Made by a program: the position numbers and the translations under genes
Shown here: piece by piece, positions 26,909 to 34,689 of the stretch
Position numbering within the stretch: the stretch's first letter is position 1
Layout: the number at the start of each line of letters is the position of its first letter
Notes under the pieces: model-generated
Seen by the model: the letters and a program-made list of their open reading frames with translations, nothing else
The model's database searches: none
Told to the model about the DNA's origin: nothing
Assembly: GCF_000739575.1 (NCBI RefSeq)
Contig: NZ_BBJO01000006.1
Location: 26,677-90,676, forward strand
DNA from: Halobellus rufus
GTDB taxonomy: Archaea > Halobacteriota > Halobacteria > Halobacteriales > Haloferacaceae
Direction: 5' to 3'
DNA: 64,000 bases

Positions 26909-27508
26909 ATGAGCGCTGATCTGCCGATGGTGCTCGTCGTCGAAGACGAGCCGGACCTCGCCGACCTGTACGCAACGTGGTTGAGAGACGAGTATCGCGT
27001 CCGCGTCGCCTACGGCGGTCGCGAGGCGCTCGACGAACTCGACGACGAGGTCGACGTCGTCCTCCTCGACAGGCGGATGCCCGACCTCTCCGGCGACGAG
27101 GCCCTGACGGCGATCCGCGATCGCGGCTTCGGCTGCCGCGTCGCGATGGTCACCGCCGTCGAGCCCGATTTCGACATCGTCGAGATGGGATTCGACGATT
27201 ACCTCGTGAAGCCGGTCTCGCGGGACTCGCTCAAGGAGACCGTCGAGAACCTGCTCCGCCGGAGCCGCTACGACGACGGGATCCAGGAGCTGTTCGCGCT
27301 CGCCTCGAAGAAAGCGCTCCTCGAATCCGAGAAGGACGCCGCCACCTTGGAGGCCCACGAGGAGTACCAGGAGCTGACCGAGCGCGTGCGGGAACTGCGG
27401 AGCGACCTCGACGAGACCCTCACGTCGTTCGACGAGGAGCACGACTTCACCGCGATGTATCGCGATCTCGGCGAAGAGACGGACTTCGAAGACGACAACT
27501 CCGAGTAG
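26909..27508 (+). CDS. HalX response regulator, 199 aa
   Basis: Receiver domain (residues 7-120) with VVEDEPDLADLY, acceptor Asp54 in VVLLDRRMPDLSGDE and YLVKPV, followed by a HalX helical domain (ASKKALLESEKD, LTERVRELRSDLDETL). No DNA-binding domain follows, so it likely acts by protein contact. It is closely related to the regulators at 53506-54120 and 1256-3070. No kinase is adjacent. Confidence 0.9.
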   Translation: MSADLPMVLVVEDEPDLADLYATWLRDEYRVRVAYGGREALDELDDEVDVVLLDRRMPDLSGDEALTAIRDRGFGCRVAMVTAVEPDFDIVEMGFDDYLVKPVSRDSLKETVENLLRRSRYDDGIQELFALASKKALLESEKDAATLEAHEEYQELTERVRELRSDLDETLTSFDEEHDFTAMYRDLGEETDFEDDNSE

Positions 27509-27663
27509 TTACAGGTCGCGCTCCCGGTTCGTTTTCACTGTCGAATTACGGTCGTCTTACCGAGTGGTGATCGTCGAGAGACGCTCTCGGCTCCGTCTGC
27601 CTTTTTGTACTAACAATATCGGATTAAATTAACATAATATCGTATCAGAAAGTGTCAGAAAAA

Positions 27664-27672
27664 TTTATTTTA
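27664..27672 (+). promoter_or_regulatory. Strong TATA-like box for the gene at 27697
   Basis: TTTATTTTA lies 25-33 nt before the ATG at 27697, within about 70 bp of unusually AT-rich DNA (27606-27675). This is the clearest leaderless promoter signal in the window. Confidence 0.65.
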
Positions 27673-27696
27673 AAGCGCGTATAGGTACCAATCGTC

Positions 27697-27840
27697 ATGT
27701 CCGACAATGACTCCAACGCGGTCGTACAGTACCTCGCTGACCACCCACGCGCGATGGGCGTCCTCTTCACGGCGCTGCTGCTGCTCTCGCAGGCCGGCGC
27801 TGTGGCCGCTGGGAACCACACCGGCATCTCCGGTCCGTGA
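27697..27840 (+). CDS. Single-span membrane micro-protein (DUF7503-like), 47 aa
   Basis: MSDNDSNAVVQYLADHPRAM is followed by a hydrophobic segment (MGVLFTALLLLSQAGAVAA) and a short tail ending NHTGISGP. It belongs to a small haloarchaeal family I recall as DUF7503. The TATA-like box at 27664 supports this start. Its TGA ends at 27840 and the stop of the convergent CHAT gene begins at 27841, so the two genes touch. Function unknown; it could be a membrane effector or substrate of the adjacent protease. Confidence 0.8.
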   Translation: MSDNDSNAVVQYLADHPRAMGVLFTALLLLSQAGAVAAGNHTGISGP

Positions 27841-30060
27841 TCAGAAGGAATCTAGTCCAACGGTAGAACTCCACCGAAGTTTCGAATCGATTATCACTGG
27901 TATATTCTCTAAGCCGAGAAACGCCTCAAGTTCTGTAGGCGTCAGCTCGAAGCTGTCGATCGTTCCCGGTGAGATGTAGTGCTGGTCGTTTCCTGAAATA
28001 TACGGCATCACCAAGGAACCGATGTCGAACTCCGATCCGGGGTAGATCGTGTATTTCACGTCGAAGTTGCCGTCGTCGTTCTCGATGATCCGACAGCTGT
28101 TCGGAAAGGCGGCCTGCACTTGGGTCACCAAGAGGCTCCCGTCGCCGACGACGATGTAATCGTGACCGATCGCGCTCTCCCGCTGGGCCAGTTCCAACGC
28201 GCTTCGAATCGGGAAGCCGTAGTTCAACAGCCGAGCGAGGCTCCGCCCGATGTCGACCGCGCCGCTGTTGACGACGTCGTTCAGCGTGACGATCCCGGCG
28301 ATCGCCCCGCGCTCGATGAGTTCCATCCCCTGCTCGTAGGACTGACACGCGTTCAGGAGGAACGAGTCGACGCCGAGTTCGTCGATCGTCTCGACGTCGA
28401 GCGCGCCGTCGGGACACTGAAAGCCGCTCTCGTCGATGTGACCGATGTAGTGGAGGAACTCCGTCTTCTCTTTGAGCACCGATCGGAGTTCCTCGACGGT
28501 CAGTTCGTAGTGAGTTTCGACCTCGAACGGGAGTTTCTCGCGCGACCCGTACACCGCCTCGACCGCGTCGCGCTCCTCCGCCATCTTCCGGTCGTTGCAG
28601 ACGACCGTGATGCGGATATCGCCCTCGACCGGCACCCGCGAGAGCCGGTTCCGGTACGCCTGCAGCGACGCTTTGCTCGCGCCGATCGGGATTCCCGGCC
28701 CCAGCCAGGCCTGCTCGAGGGAGTCGGTCTCCGGCGGCTGGACGTACGTCCGCTGTGCGCTCGCGGCCTCTTGGGCCCGGGTGTCCGTACTGCGAGTGCT
28801 CGCACTCCGCGTGAACGCCAGTTCCCCGTCCGACGAACGGTCCGTCCCGGACGATCGGTCGGCTGTCGGCCGCGGCGAAGCCCCGCGGGCGAAATCCGCC
28901 ACCGCGGTCGACTGGATCGCCGACCCGGTCGTCGGTTCCGTCCGAGGAGTCATCACGACTGCGAGGTCGTTCGCGACGAACGGTAGCAGCTCGACGTTCG
29001 AGGCCGTCGGCGCGACGTGCGCGGTCAGTTTCCAGTCGGGGACGTGCGACTCGATCCGCTCGTAGGGCACGTCGAGGTAGGTCTCCAACTGCTCGCCGAT
29101 CGAGCGGTCGTAGAGGCTGGCGAACTCCAACCCGAGTTCCGGTTCGAGCACCGCCCGCTCGTGGAGGTCGACCGCGTAATACCCCTCCGTTCTGGTGAGG
29201 CAATCGAGGAAGAACGTCTGTTTGAGCACGCGCTCGACGGACCGCTCGAAGCCGCGGGAGCCGTCCAGTTCGTGGACGAACCCCTCGTCCGTCACGATTC
29301 GCGGCGTCGCTCCCGGCACGACCTCCGCGCCGAGGTAGTACGCGAGCGGCGCGGCGACGTAGACGTGTCTGCGCGTCGCCGGGAGTTCGAGCGTGACCCC
29401 CGTTTCCGGGCGTTCGATCCCGTCCGGAGCGGCGAACCGATCGCCGCGCTCGACGAGCGGCGGATGCCCGCGGAGCGTCGGATACGACCGCTCGACGCTC
29501 GTCGTCTTCAGCGCCGATCCGAGTAACGAAACCGCCCGCATCGCGTCCCGCGGTCGATCCGTCGTCCGGACGGTCGCCGCCGGTCGTTTGTGGTGCGAGC
29601 GCGCTCCGATGAGCACCTCGGTCTCCCCGCCGAATTCGAGGCTCGTCTTCGTCGCGTCCGAGACCACGCGAAGCGAGGAATCGACGCGGAGGTACAGTTT
29701 GATCGGCGCGAACAGCTCGACACTGTAGGTCCCCGCGGGGAACGTCTGATCGGCGAAGTGCTCCGCCTGCGCGAGCATCTCGCCGTTTCCGTCCCGGACG
29801 CAGACTGACACGACGGTCTCTAAGTCCAAGCGGTCGGTTCGGACGGTGACGGCCTCGTCGGCCGGGAACCGGAACGCCTCGGGGTCTGCGTCCCGGAGGC
29901 GGACGTCGCCCGGTGCGGACAGCACGAACTGGCTCCGCTCGATGGGATCGGAGACGACCACCCCACCGCGGTCTGCGGCGACCTCGAACGCGATCTGCAG
30001 GTGGTCGGCTCCGGTCGGCATACCCGAACCGCGGACTCCGCCCCCTTCGGCCCCTCTCAT
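27841..30060 (-). CDS. CHAT-domain (caspase-like) protease, 739 aa
   Basis: The C-terminal domain has the CHAT dyad: His541 in FLHYIGHIDESGF and Cys572 in FLLNACQSYEQG, with the following GIVTLNDVVNSGAV and DYIVVGDGSLLV typical of the family. The N-terminal 400 residues are a beta-rich region of unknown fold (LQIAFEVAADRGGVVVSDPIE), then a Ser/Thr/Arg-rich linker. The start at 30060 lies about 27 nt after TTTTGC on its strand; an ATG at 30021 is possible. Divergent from nothing, it faces the micro-protein and lies downstream of the DUF7504-like gene. Confidence 0.82.
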   Translation of the reverse strand: MRGAEGGGVRGSGMPTGADHLQIAFEVAADRGGVVVSDPIERSQFVLSAPGDVRLRDADPEAFRFPADEAVTVRTDRLDLETVVSVCVRDGNGEMLAQAEHFADQTFPAGTYSVELFAPIKLYLRVDSSLRVVSDATKTSLEFGGETEVLIGARSHHKRPAATVRTTDRPRDAMRAVSLLGSALKTTSVERSYPTLRGHPPLVERGDRFAAPDGIERPETGVTLELPATRRHVYVAAPLAYYLGAEVVPGATPRIVTDEGFVHELDGSRGFERSVERVLKQTFFLDCLTRTEGYYAVDLHERAVLEPELGLEFASLYDRSIGEQLETYLDVPYERIESHVPDWKLTAHVAPTASNVELLPFVANDLAVVMTPRTEPTTGSAIQSTAVADFARGASPRPTADRSSGTDRSSDGELAFTRSASTRSTDTRAQEAASAQRTYVQPPETDSLEQAWLGPGIPIGASKASLQAYRNRLSRVPVEGDIRITVVCNDRKMAEERDAVEAVYGSREKLPFEVETHYELTVEELRSVLKEKTEFLHYIGHIDESGFQCPDGALDVETIDELGVDSFLLNACQSYEQGMELIERGAIAGIVTLNDVVNSGAVDIGRSLARLLNYGFPIRSALELAQRESAIGHDYIVVGDGSLLVTQVQAAFPNSCRIIENDDGNFDVKYTIYPGSEFDIGSLVMPYISGNDQHYISPGTIDSFELTPTELEAFLGLENIPVIIDSKLRWSSTVGLDSF

Positions 30061-30162
30061 CGTGTCAACACATCACTCACGTGGGCAAAAGCGTACTGGT
30101 AGGCAACGCCTTCCGGTGTCCACCGGTCGGCCACCGCACGAGTCGTCCGGAGTAAACCGCTC

Positions 30163-30969
30163 CTACGACTCGACGGGGAGCCACTCGGAGACGGCGTCCG
30201 ACTCCCAGAGGTGCCAGCGCTGCTCCGCTCGACCCCCGTTGAGACGGAGTTCGACGACCGCATCGAACAGCGGAGCGAAGAGCCGCGTCACCTCCGCTCG
30301 GTACGGCTTGGGAAGTCGGACGTGCGCCATTCCGTCGACGGCTCTGACGTTGTTCGCGAGCAGGTGGAGGAACCGGAAGACGGTCGGTTCGTCGTACTCT
30401 GCGAGCAGCGTGTCGGTGCAGTCGAAGGCGACGCGCAGTTCGGCGGGGTCGAGTCCGCCCGCGACCGAGTCGAGTTCCCGTATCCCGCGTCCGATCTCGA
30501 CGCCGAGATTCGTGATCGATCCAGAAACTTCCCTCGTCGCCCCCGCGCGGGTGCTTGGGGAAGCGTCGCGCGAGGGACCGGCCGATTCGTAGCCCGGGAA
30601 CGGTGCGCCCGCGGAGCGGCCGCTGCGGGGCCCTCTCGGCGAAGACGGGCCGGCCTCACTGCCGCCTGCAGCGGCTGTCGACCCGCGGGCGACGACGTCG
30701 CACTCGAGGATCCGCGTCCACTCCGGCGTCCACCGGTCCACGGACGCGTATCGCGTGTCGGGGATGGTCGCGTCTTCGACGACTAGTCGGCGGCGATCCG
30801 CCGAGCAGCCGTCGCCGAGCAGACACGCCGACACGCGGGCGTACACCTCTTCGGGAACCGAACCGACGACGAGAAGCGCACTGCCGTTGGATTTCAGTTC
30901 GTCGAGCGCGGTCGCGACGCCCACAGTGGCACCGACAGTCGTCCCATCAGGGCTGCCACCTGTGCGCAT
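30163..30969 (-). CDS. DUF7504-like protein (KaiC/RecA-like fold suspected), 268 aa
   Basis: Begins MRTGGSPDGTTVG and has ALDELKSNGSALLVVGSVPEEVYARVSACLLGDG, the pattern of a haloarchaeal family I recall as DUF7504, related to RecA/KaiC-like signalling NTPases. The P-loop is degenerate, so catalysis is doubtful. The C-terminal half reads LRVAFDCTDTLLAEY and RFLHLLANNVRAVDGMAHVRLP. The middle is a Gly/Ser-rich linker. A TATA-like box lies at 30997-31004. It is in the same direction as and 102 bp upstream of the CHAT gene. Confidence 0.7.
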   Translation of the reverse strand: MRTGGSPDGTTVGATVGVATALDELKSNGSALLVVGSVPEEVYARVSACLLGDGCSADRRRLVVEDATIPDTRYASVDRWTPEWTRILECDVVARGSTAAAGGSEAGPSSPRGPRSGRSAGAPFPGYESAGPSRDASPSTRAGATREVSGSITNLGVEIGRGIRELDSVAGGLDPAELRVAFDCTDTLLAEYDEPTVFRFLHLLANNVRAVDGMAHVRLPKPYRAEVTRLFAPLFDAVVELRLNGGRAEQRWHLWESDAVSEWLPVES

Positions 30970-30996
30970 TCAACGCAGCTAACACACCGCCTCAAG

Positions 30997-31004
30997 TAAT
31001 AGTT
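30997..31004 (-). promoter_or_regulatory. TATA-like box for the DUF7504-like gene
   Basis: Read on the minus strand as AACTATTA, 28-35 nt before the ATG at 30969; consistent with leaderless transcription. Confidence 0.5.
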
Positions 31005-31034
31005 TGTGATCGAACACGACCGCCGTCGTCTCGG

Positions 31035-32195
31035 CTACCCCTCGACGAACGATTCGATGCGATCGAGCGCCGTCTTCAGGTCGTTCATCCCCGACGCGTA
31101 CGACACGCGGAGGTGGCCCTCCCCGCCCGAACCGAAGACTCGACCGGGGACGAGCGCCACGCGCTTCTCGCGGATGAGCGCCTCCGCGAACGCCTCGTCG
31201 TCCCCCCATCCCGGCGGGCATTTCGGGAACACGTAGAACGCGCCCTTCGCCTCGAAACAGTCCATCCCGATCTCGTTGAACCGCGAGATGACGAACTGCC
31301 GCCGCCGGTCGAACTCCCGCCGCATCTCCTCGACGGCCCCGTCGCAGGATTCGAGGGCTTCGAGCGCGGCGAACTGCGCCGTCGTCGGCGAGGACAGCAT
31401 CGTGTACTGGTGGATCCGGTTCATCGCGTCGATCACCTCGGCGGGGCCGAGCGCGTAGCCGAGTCGCAACCCGGTCATCGCGTAGGCCTTCGAGAAGCCG
31501 TTGAACACGACCGTCCGCTCGCGCATCCCCGGCAGCGTCGCGATCGAGACGTGCTCGTCCTCGTAGCGCAGCGCCGCGTAGATCTCGTCGGAGAGGACGA
31601 ACAGATCGTGCTCTCGGGCGAACTCGGCCACCTCGGCCAACTCCCCGCGCGTCATCACCGCGCCGGTGGGGTTGTTCGGGTAACAGAGGACGAGCGCCTC
31701 CGCGTCGGCCGCGCCGGCGCGTTCGAGGTCGTCGTAGGTCAGCACGAAGTCGTTCTCGGCGTGGGTCTCGACCGGGAGGACGTCCCCGCCCGAGAACGAC
31801 ACCGTCGGCCCGTAGGAGATGTACGACGGCTGCGGGACGGCGACCGCGTCGCCCGGATCGACGAGCGCGCGCATCGCCAGGTCGACGGCCTCGCTCGCGC
31901 CGGTCGTGACGAGGATCTCCTCGTCGGGGTCGTACGAGAGGTCGTACCGGGTCACGTGCGAGGCGATCCGCTCGCGGAGGTCCCGCCGCCCCCGGTTCGA
32001 GGTGTAGGAGGTCCGTCCCCGCTCGAGGGAGTCGATCGCGGCCGCTCGGGCGGCCCACGGCGCGGAGAAGTCGGGCTCGCCGACCCCAAGCGAGACGATG
32101 TCGTCCATCTCCTCGGCGAGCTCGAAGAACCGCCGGATCCCCGAGGGCGGCGTGTCCCTGGCCCGCTGGGAGAGGCGGTCTGTCAGTTCCGTCAT
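31035..32195 (-). CDS. PLP-dependent aminotransferase class I, 386 aa
   Basis: Fold-type I aminotransferase. VSLGVGEPDFSAPW, YTSNRGRRDLRERIA, PNNPTGAVM, SDEIYAALRY and the PLP Lys236 in FNGFSKAYAMTGLRLGY are all present, as is the C-terminal Arg motif LRVSYA. Family members transaminate aspartate, aromatic or branched-chain amino acids; the substrate is unclear. Its ATG overlaps the stop of the Lrp-type gene by 4 bases, so the regulator precedes and is coupled to it. Confidence 0.93.
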   Translation of the reverse strand: MTELTDRLSQRARDTPPSGIRRFFELAEEMDDIVSLGVGEPDFSAPWAARAAAIDSLERGRTSYTSNRGRRDLRERIASHVTRYDLSYDPDEEILVTTGASEAVDLAMRALVDPGDAVAVPQPSYISYGPTVSFSGGDVLPVETHAENDFVLTYDDLERAGAADAEALVLCYPNNPTGAVMTRGELAEVAEFAREHDLFVLSDEIYAALRYEDEHVSIATLPGMRERTVVFNGFSKAYAMTGLRLGYALGPAEVIDAMNRIHQYTMLSSPTTAQFAALEALESCDGAVEEMRREFDRRRQFVISRFNEIGMDCFEAKGAFYVFPKCPPGWGDDEAFAEALIREKRVALVPGRVFGSGGEGHLRVSYASGMNDLKTALDRIESFVEG

Positions 32196-32680
32196 GGCGA
32201 GACGGCGAGGCGGTCGTCGTCGTCGCCGTCGCCGAAGTAGACGCCGCGCTCCTTGTACGTCGTCATCACGAAGTGCGTCACCGTCTGGGTGACCTCCGGG
32301 ATCGGCGCGATCTGCTCGGAGACGAACTTCGAGACGTCGTGCATCGACTCGCCCTCGACGTCGACGGCGAAGTCGTAGCTCCCGGAGATGAGCCGCAGCG
32401 ACGACACCTCGGGGAACTTCGCGATACGGCGCGCGATCTCCTCGTAGCCCGTCTCCCGGTCGAGTTCGACGTTCAACTCGACCTCCGCGCGGACGTGGTC
32501 CTCGTCCGCTCGGTCCCAGTCGACGACCGCTTGGTAGCCGCGGATCGCACCCTCCGACTCCAGTTCGTCGATCAGGTTCTCGACCGTTGCTGCGTCGGTC
32601 CCGAGTTGTCGCGCGATGTCCTCGGTGCTCTGACGAGCGTCACTCAGCAACAGGTCGAGCAGTTCCCGCTTCGCTTCCAT
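32192..32680 (-). CDS. Lrp/AsnC-family regulator, 162 aa
   Basis: N-terminal winged helix (RELLDLLLSDARQSTEDIARQLGTDAATVENLIDELESEGAIRGY) and C-terminal RAM ligand-binding domain (VRAEVELNVELDRETGYEEIA, ISGSYDFAVDVEGES). The start at 32680 (MEAKREL) puts the helix at the N-terminus. It is first in an operon with the aminotransferase (4-nt overlap), suggesting control by an amino acid related to that enzyme. Confidence 0.92.
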   Translation of the reverse strand: MEAKRELLDLLLSDARQSTEDIARQLGTDAATVENLIDELESEGAIRGYQAVVDWDRADEDHVRAEVELNVELDRETGYEEIARRIAKFPEVSSLRLISGSYDFAVDVEGESMHDVSKFVSEQIAPIPEVTQTVTHFVMTTYKERGVYFGDGDDDDRLAVSP

Positions 32681-32880
32681 ACGAACTGCGATGCGGCCCC
32701 CGTTGAAAGGGTTTGCTCTCCACCTCGGGCGGTCCCGAGTTCGGGAGGGCGTCGACGGCACGAGGACAGGTATCGGTCGACGATTCGGGGCAGTATCAGT
32801 CGATGACTGGGTCACTGTCTCCCGCGCCTCGCTCCTGCGGTGGGAAAGGTCCATTAGCCCGGCGGTCCCCCTCTCGCACG

Positions 32881-34689
32881 ATGGCCCTCCCCACCGGTTT
32901 CCTCTCCCCGCTCGGGTTCGCCGCACTCCTCGCGGCGGTCCCGATACTTCTCCTGTACCTTATGCGACCGGACCCCCGGCGCGTAACGCTGCCGACGATC
33001 CGGTTTCTGACCGATTCCGACGGCGCGTCGTCGTCGACGCCGCTCCTCGAACGGCTGAAACGCAGCACCCTCCTGCTGCTTCAGCTACTGGCGATCCTCC
33101 TCTTCGCAACGGCGCTCGCGACACCGTACGCGCCCGTCTCCGAGTCCGAACTCGTCGAGGAGACCGTCATCGTCGTCGACGCGAGCGCCAGTATGAACGT
33201 CCAAGACGACGGCGAGACGCGGTTCGATCGAGCGGTATCGGCCGCGCGGGAGGAGACCACGTCGACTACCTCGGTCGTCGTCGCCGACGGGCGCGCGTCG
33301 ATCGCGCTCCGGGACGGGACCGCCGCCGACGCCGACGAGACGCTTTCGTCGCTGCGCGCGACCGACGCCCCGGGCGACCTCCGCTCGGCGATCTCGCGTG
33401 CCCAGAGCCTCGCGGGCGAGAACGCGCGGGTACTCGTTCTCAGCGACTTTGCGGGCGACGGCTGGCAGACCGCCGTGCAGTCGGCGCGCGCTCGCGGCCT
33501 CACGGTCGACCTCCGACAGTTCGCCGGGGGTGGGGACGACAACGTCGGCATCGTCGACCGCCGGTTCGCCGGTGAATCGGTGACCGTCTCGGTTCAGAAC
33601 TTCGGCACCGAGGAGGCCACGCGGCAGGTCTCACTCGGGGACGCGGAGTCAACCGTCTCGCTCGCGCCGGGCGACCGCAGAAGCGTCACGCTCCCGGTGC
33701 CCGCCAGCGGGGGCGAAATCCGCCTCTCGCCCGGCGACTCGTTCCCGACCGACGACGTCGCGTACGTGGCCGCGCCGGAGGACGCCGCCGTCGACGTGCT
33801 CCTCGTCACGAACGACGAGAACCGCTACCTGACGACGGCGCTATCGGTGATCGATCCGGTCGACCTGACGACCGTCGAGCCGCCGGATTCGGTCCCCGAG
33901 CCACCGGGTGACGCTTACGACGTGGTCCTCTACAGCAACGTCGAGCGAGGCAGCCTCGAAGACGCCCACGTCTCCGCCGGTCGCGACGCGCTCGCCGCTG
34001 GCGGCGGTGTCGGCATCCAGGCCGACGAGTCGATGCCGGTCGACGCCTACGGCGACCTGCTCCTCTTAGAGCCCGACGGGATGGCCTCCAACCCGACGCT
34101 CGCGACGCCAGCGACCGACGAACTCACACGCGACGTCACCTTCCCCCCGCCGGAGCGGTACGTCCGCGGGGAACTCCGTTCGGGACGGGCGCTCGTCTCG
34201 ACGACCGAGGGGACGCCGATCGTCGCGACCGCGAATCGAGACGGGGGGCAACTCCTCTACTACGGTTACATCGAGTCGGCCTCGGCGTTCAAATACGACT
34301 TCGAGTACCCGATCTTCTGGAAGCGAGGCGTCTACGCGCTCGCTGACAGACGGCCGCTCGCGGATCTGAACCGCGGGACTGGCGAGCGGCTCTCCTTCGG
34401 CAACGAAACCGCGATCGACACGCCGCGGGGCGAGGTGACTGCGTCCGCGATCGATGCCGACGACGCGGGCTTCTACGTCGCCGACGAGACGCGCTACAGC
34501 GCCTCGCTGCTCAGCGCCGAAGAGTCTGCTGTGTCCGCTTCGGCGATCGACGACGACGGTCACAGCGGTCCGACCACGAGGGAGGAGGACCGCACGGTTC
34601 CGGATCCGCTGACGGAGTTCGTCGCCCTCGGTCTCCTCGCCGTCGCAGTCGGTGAAGTAGCTCTGCTCCGCCGACGGGGGGAGCTCTGA
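32881..34689 (+). CDS. BatA-like VWA membrane protein, 602 aa
   Basis: N-terminal BatA-type region with two spans (LGFAALLAAVPILLLYLM, STLLLLQLLAILLFATALA) around the motif PDPRRVTLPTIRFL, then a VWA domain with MIDAS-like VDASASM at about residue 100. The C-terminal part has a CARDB-like and amidotransferase-like region and a last span. First gene of a tightly packed operon; its TGA overlaps the next ATG by one base. A role in membrane-complex assembly or stress is likely by analogy with MoxR/Bat systems. Confidence 0.85.
   Translation: MALPTGFLSPLGFAALLAAVPILLLYLMRPDPRRVTLPTIRFLTDSDGASSSTPLLERLKRSTLLLLQLLAILLFATALATPYAPVSESELVEETVIVVDASASMNVQDDGETRFDRAVSAAREETTSTTSVVVADGRASIALRDGTAADADETLSSLRATDAPGDLRSAISRAQSLAGENARVLVLSDFAGDGWQTAVQSARARGLTVDLRQFAGGGDDNVGIVDRRFAGESVTVSVQNFGTEEATRQVSLGDAESTVSLAPGDRRSVTLPVPASGGEIRLSPGDSFPTDDVAYVAAPEDAAVDVLLVTNDENRYLTTALSVIDPVDLTTVEPPDSVPEPPGDAYDVVLYSNVERGSLEDAHVSAGRDALAAGGGVGIQADESMPVDAYGDLLLLEPDGMASNPTLATPATDELTRDVTFPPPERYVRGELRSGRALVSTTEGTPIVATANRDGGQLLYYGYIESASAFKYDFEYPIFWKRGVYALADRRPLADLNRGTGERLSFGNETAIDTPRGEVTASAIDADDAGFYVADETRYSASLLSAEESAVSASAIDDDGHSGPTTREEDRTVPDPLTEFVALGLLAVAVGEVALLRRRGEL

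Noticed and set aside
30555..32240. 561-codon open frame on the plus strand over the aminotransferase
   Set aside because: Antisense shadow of a clearly recognised enzyme.
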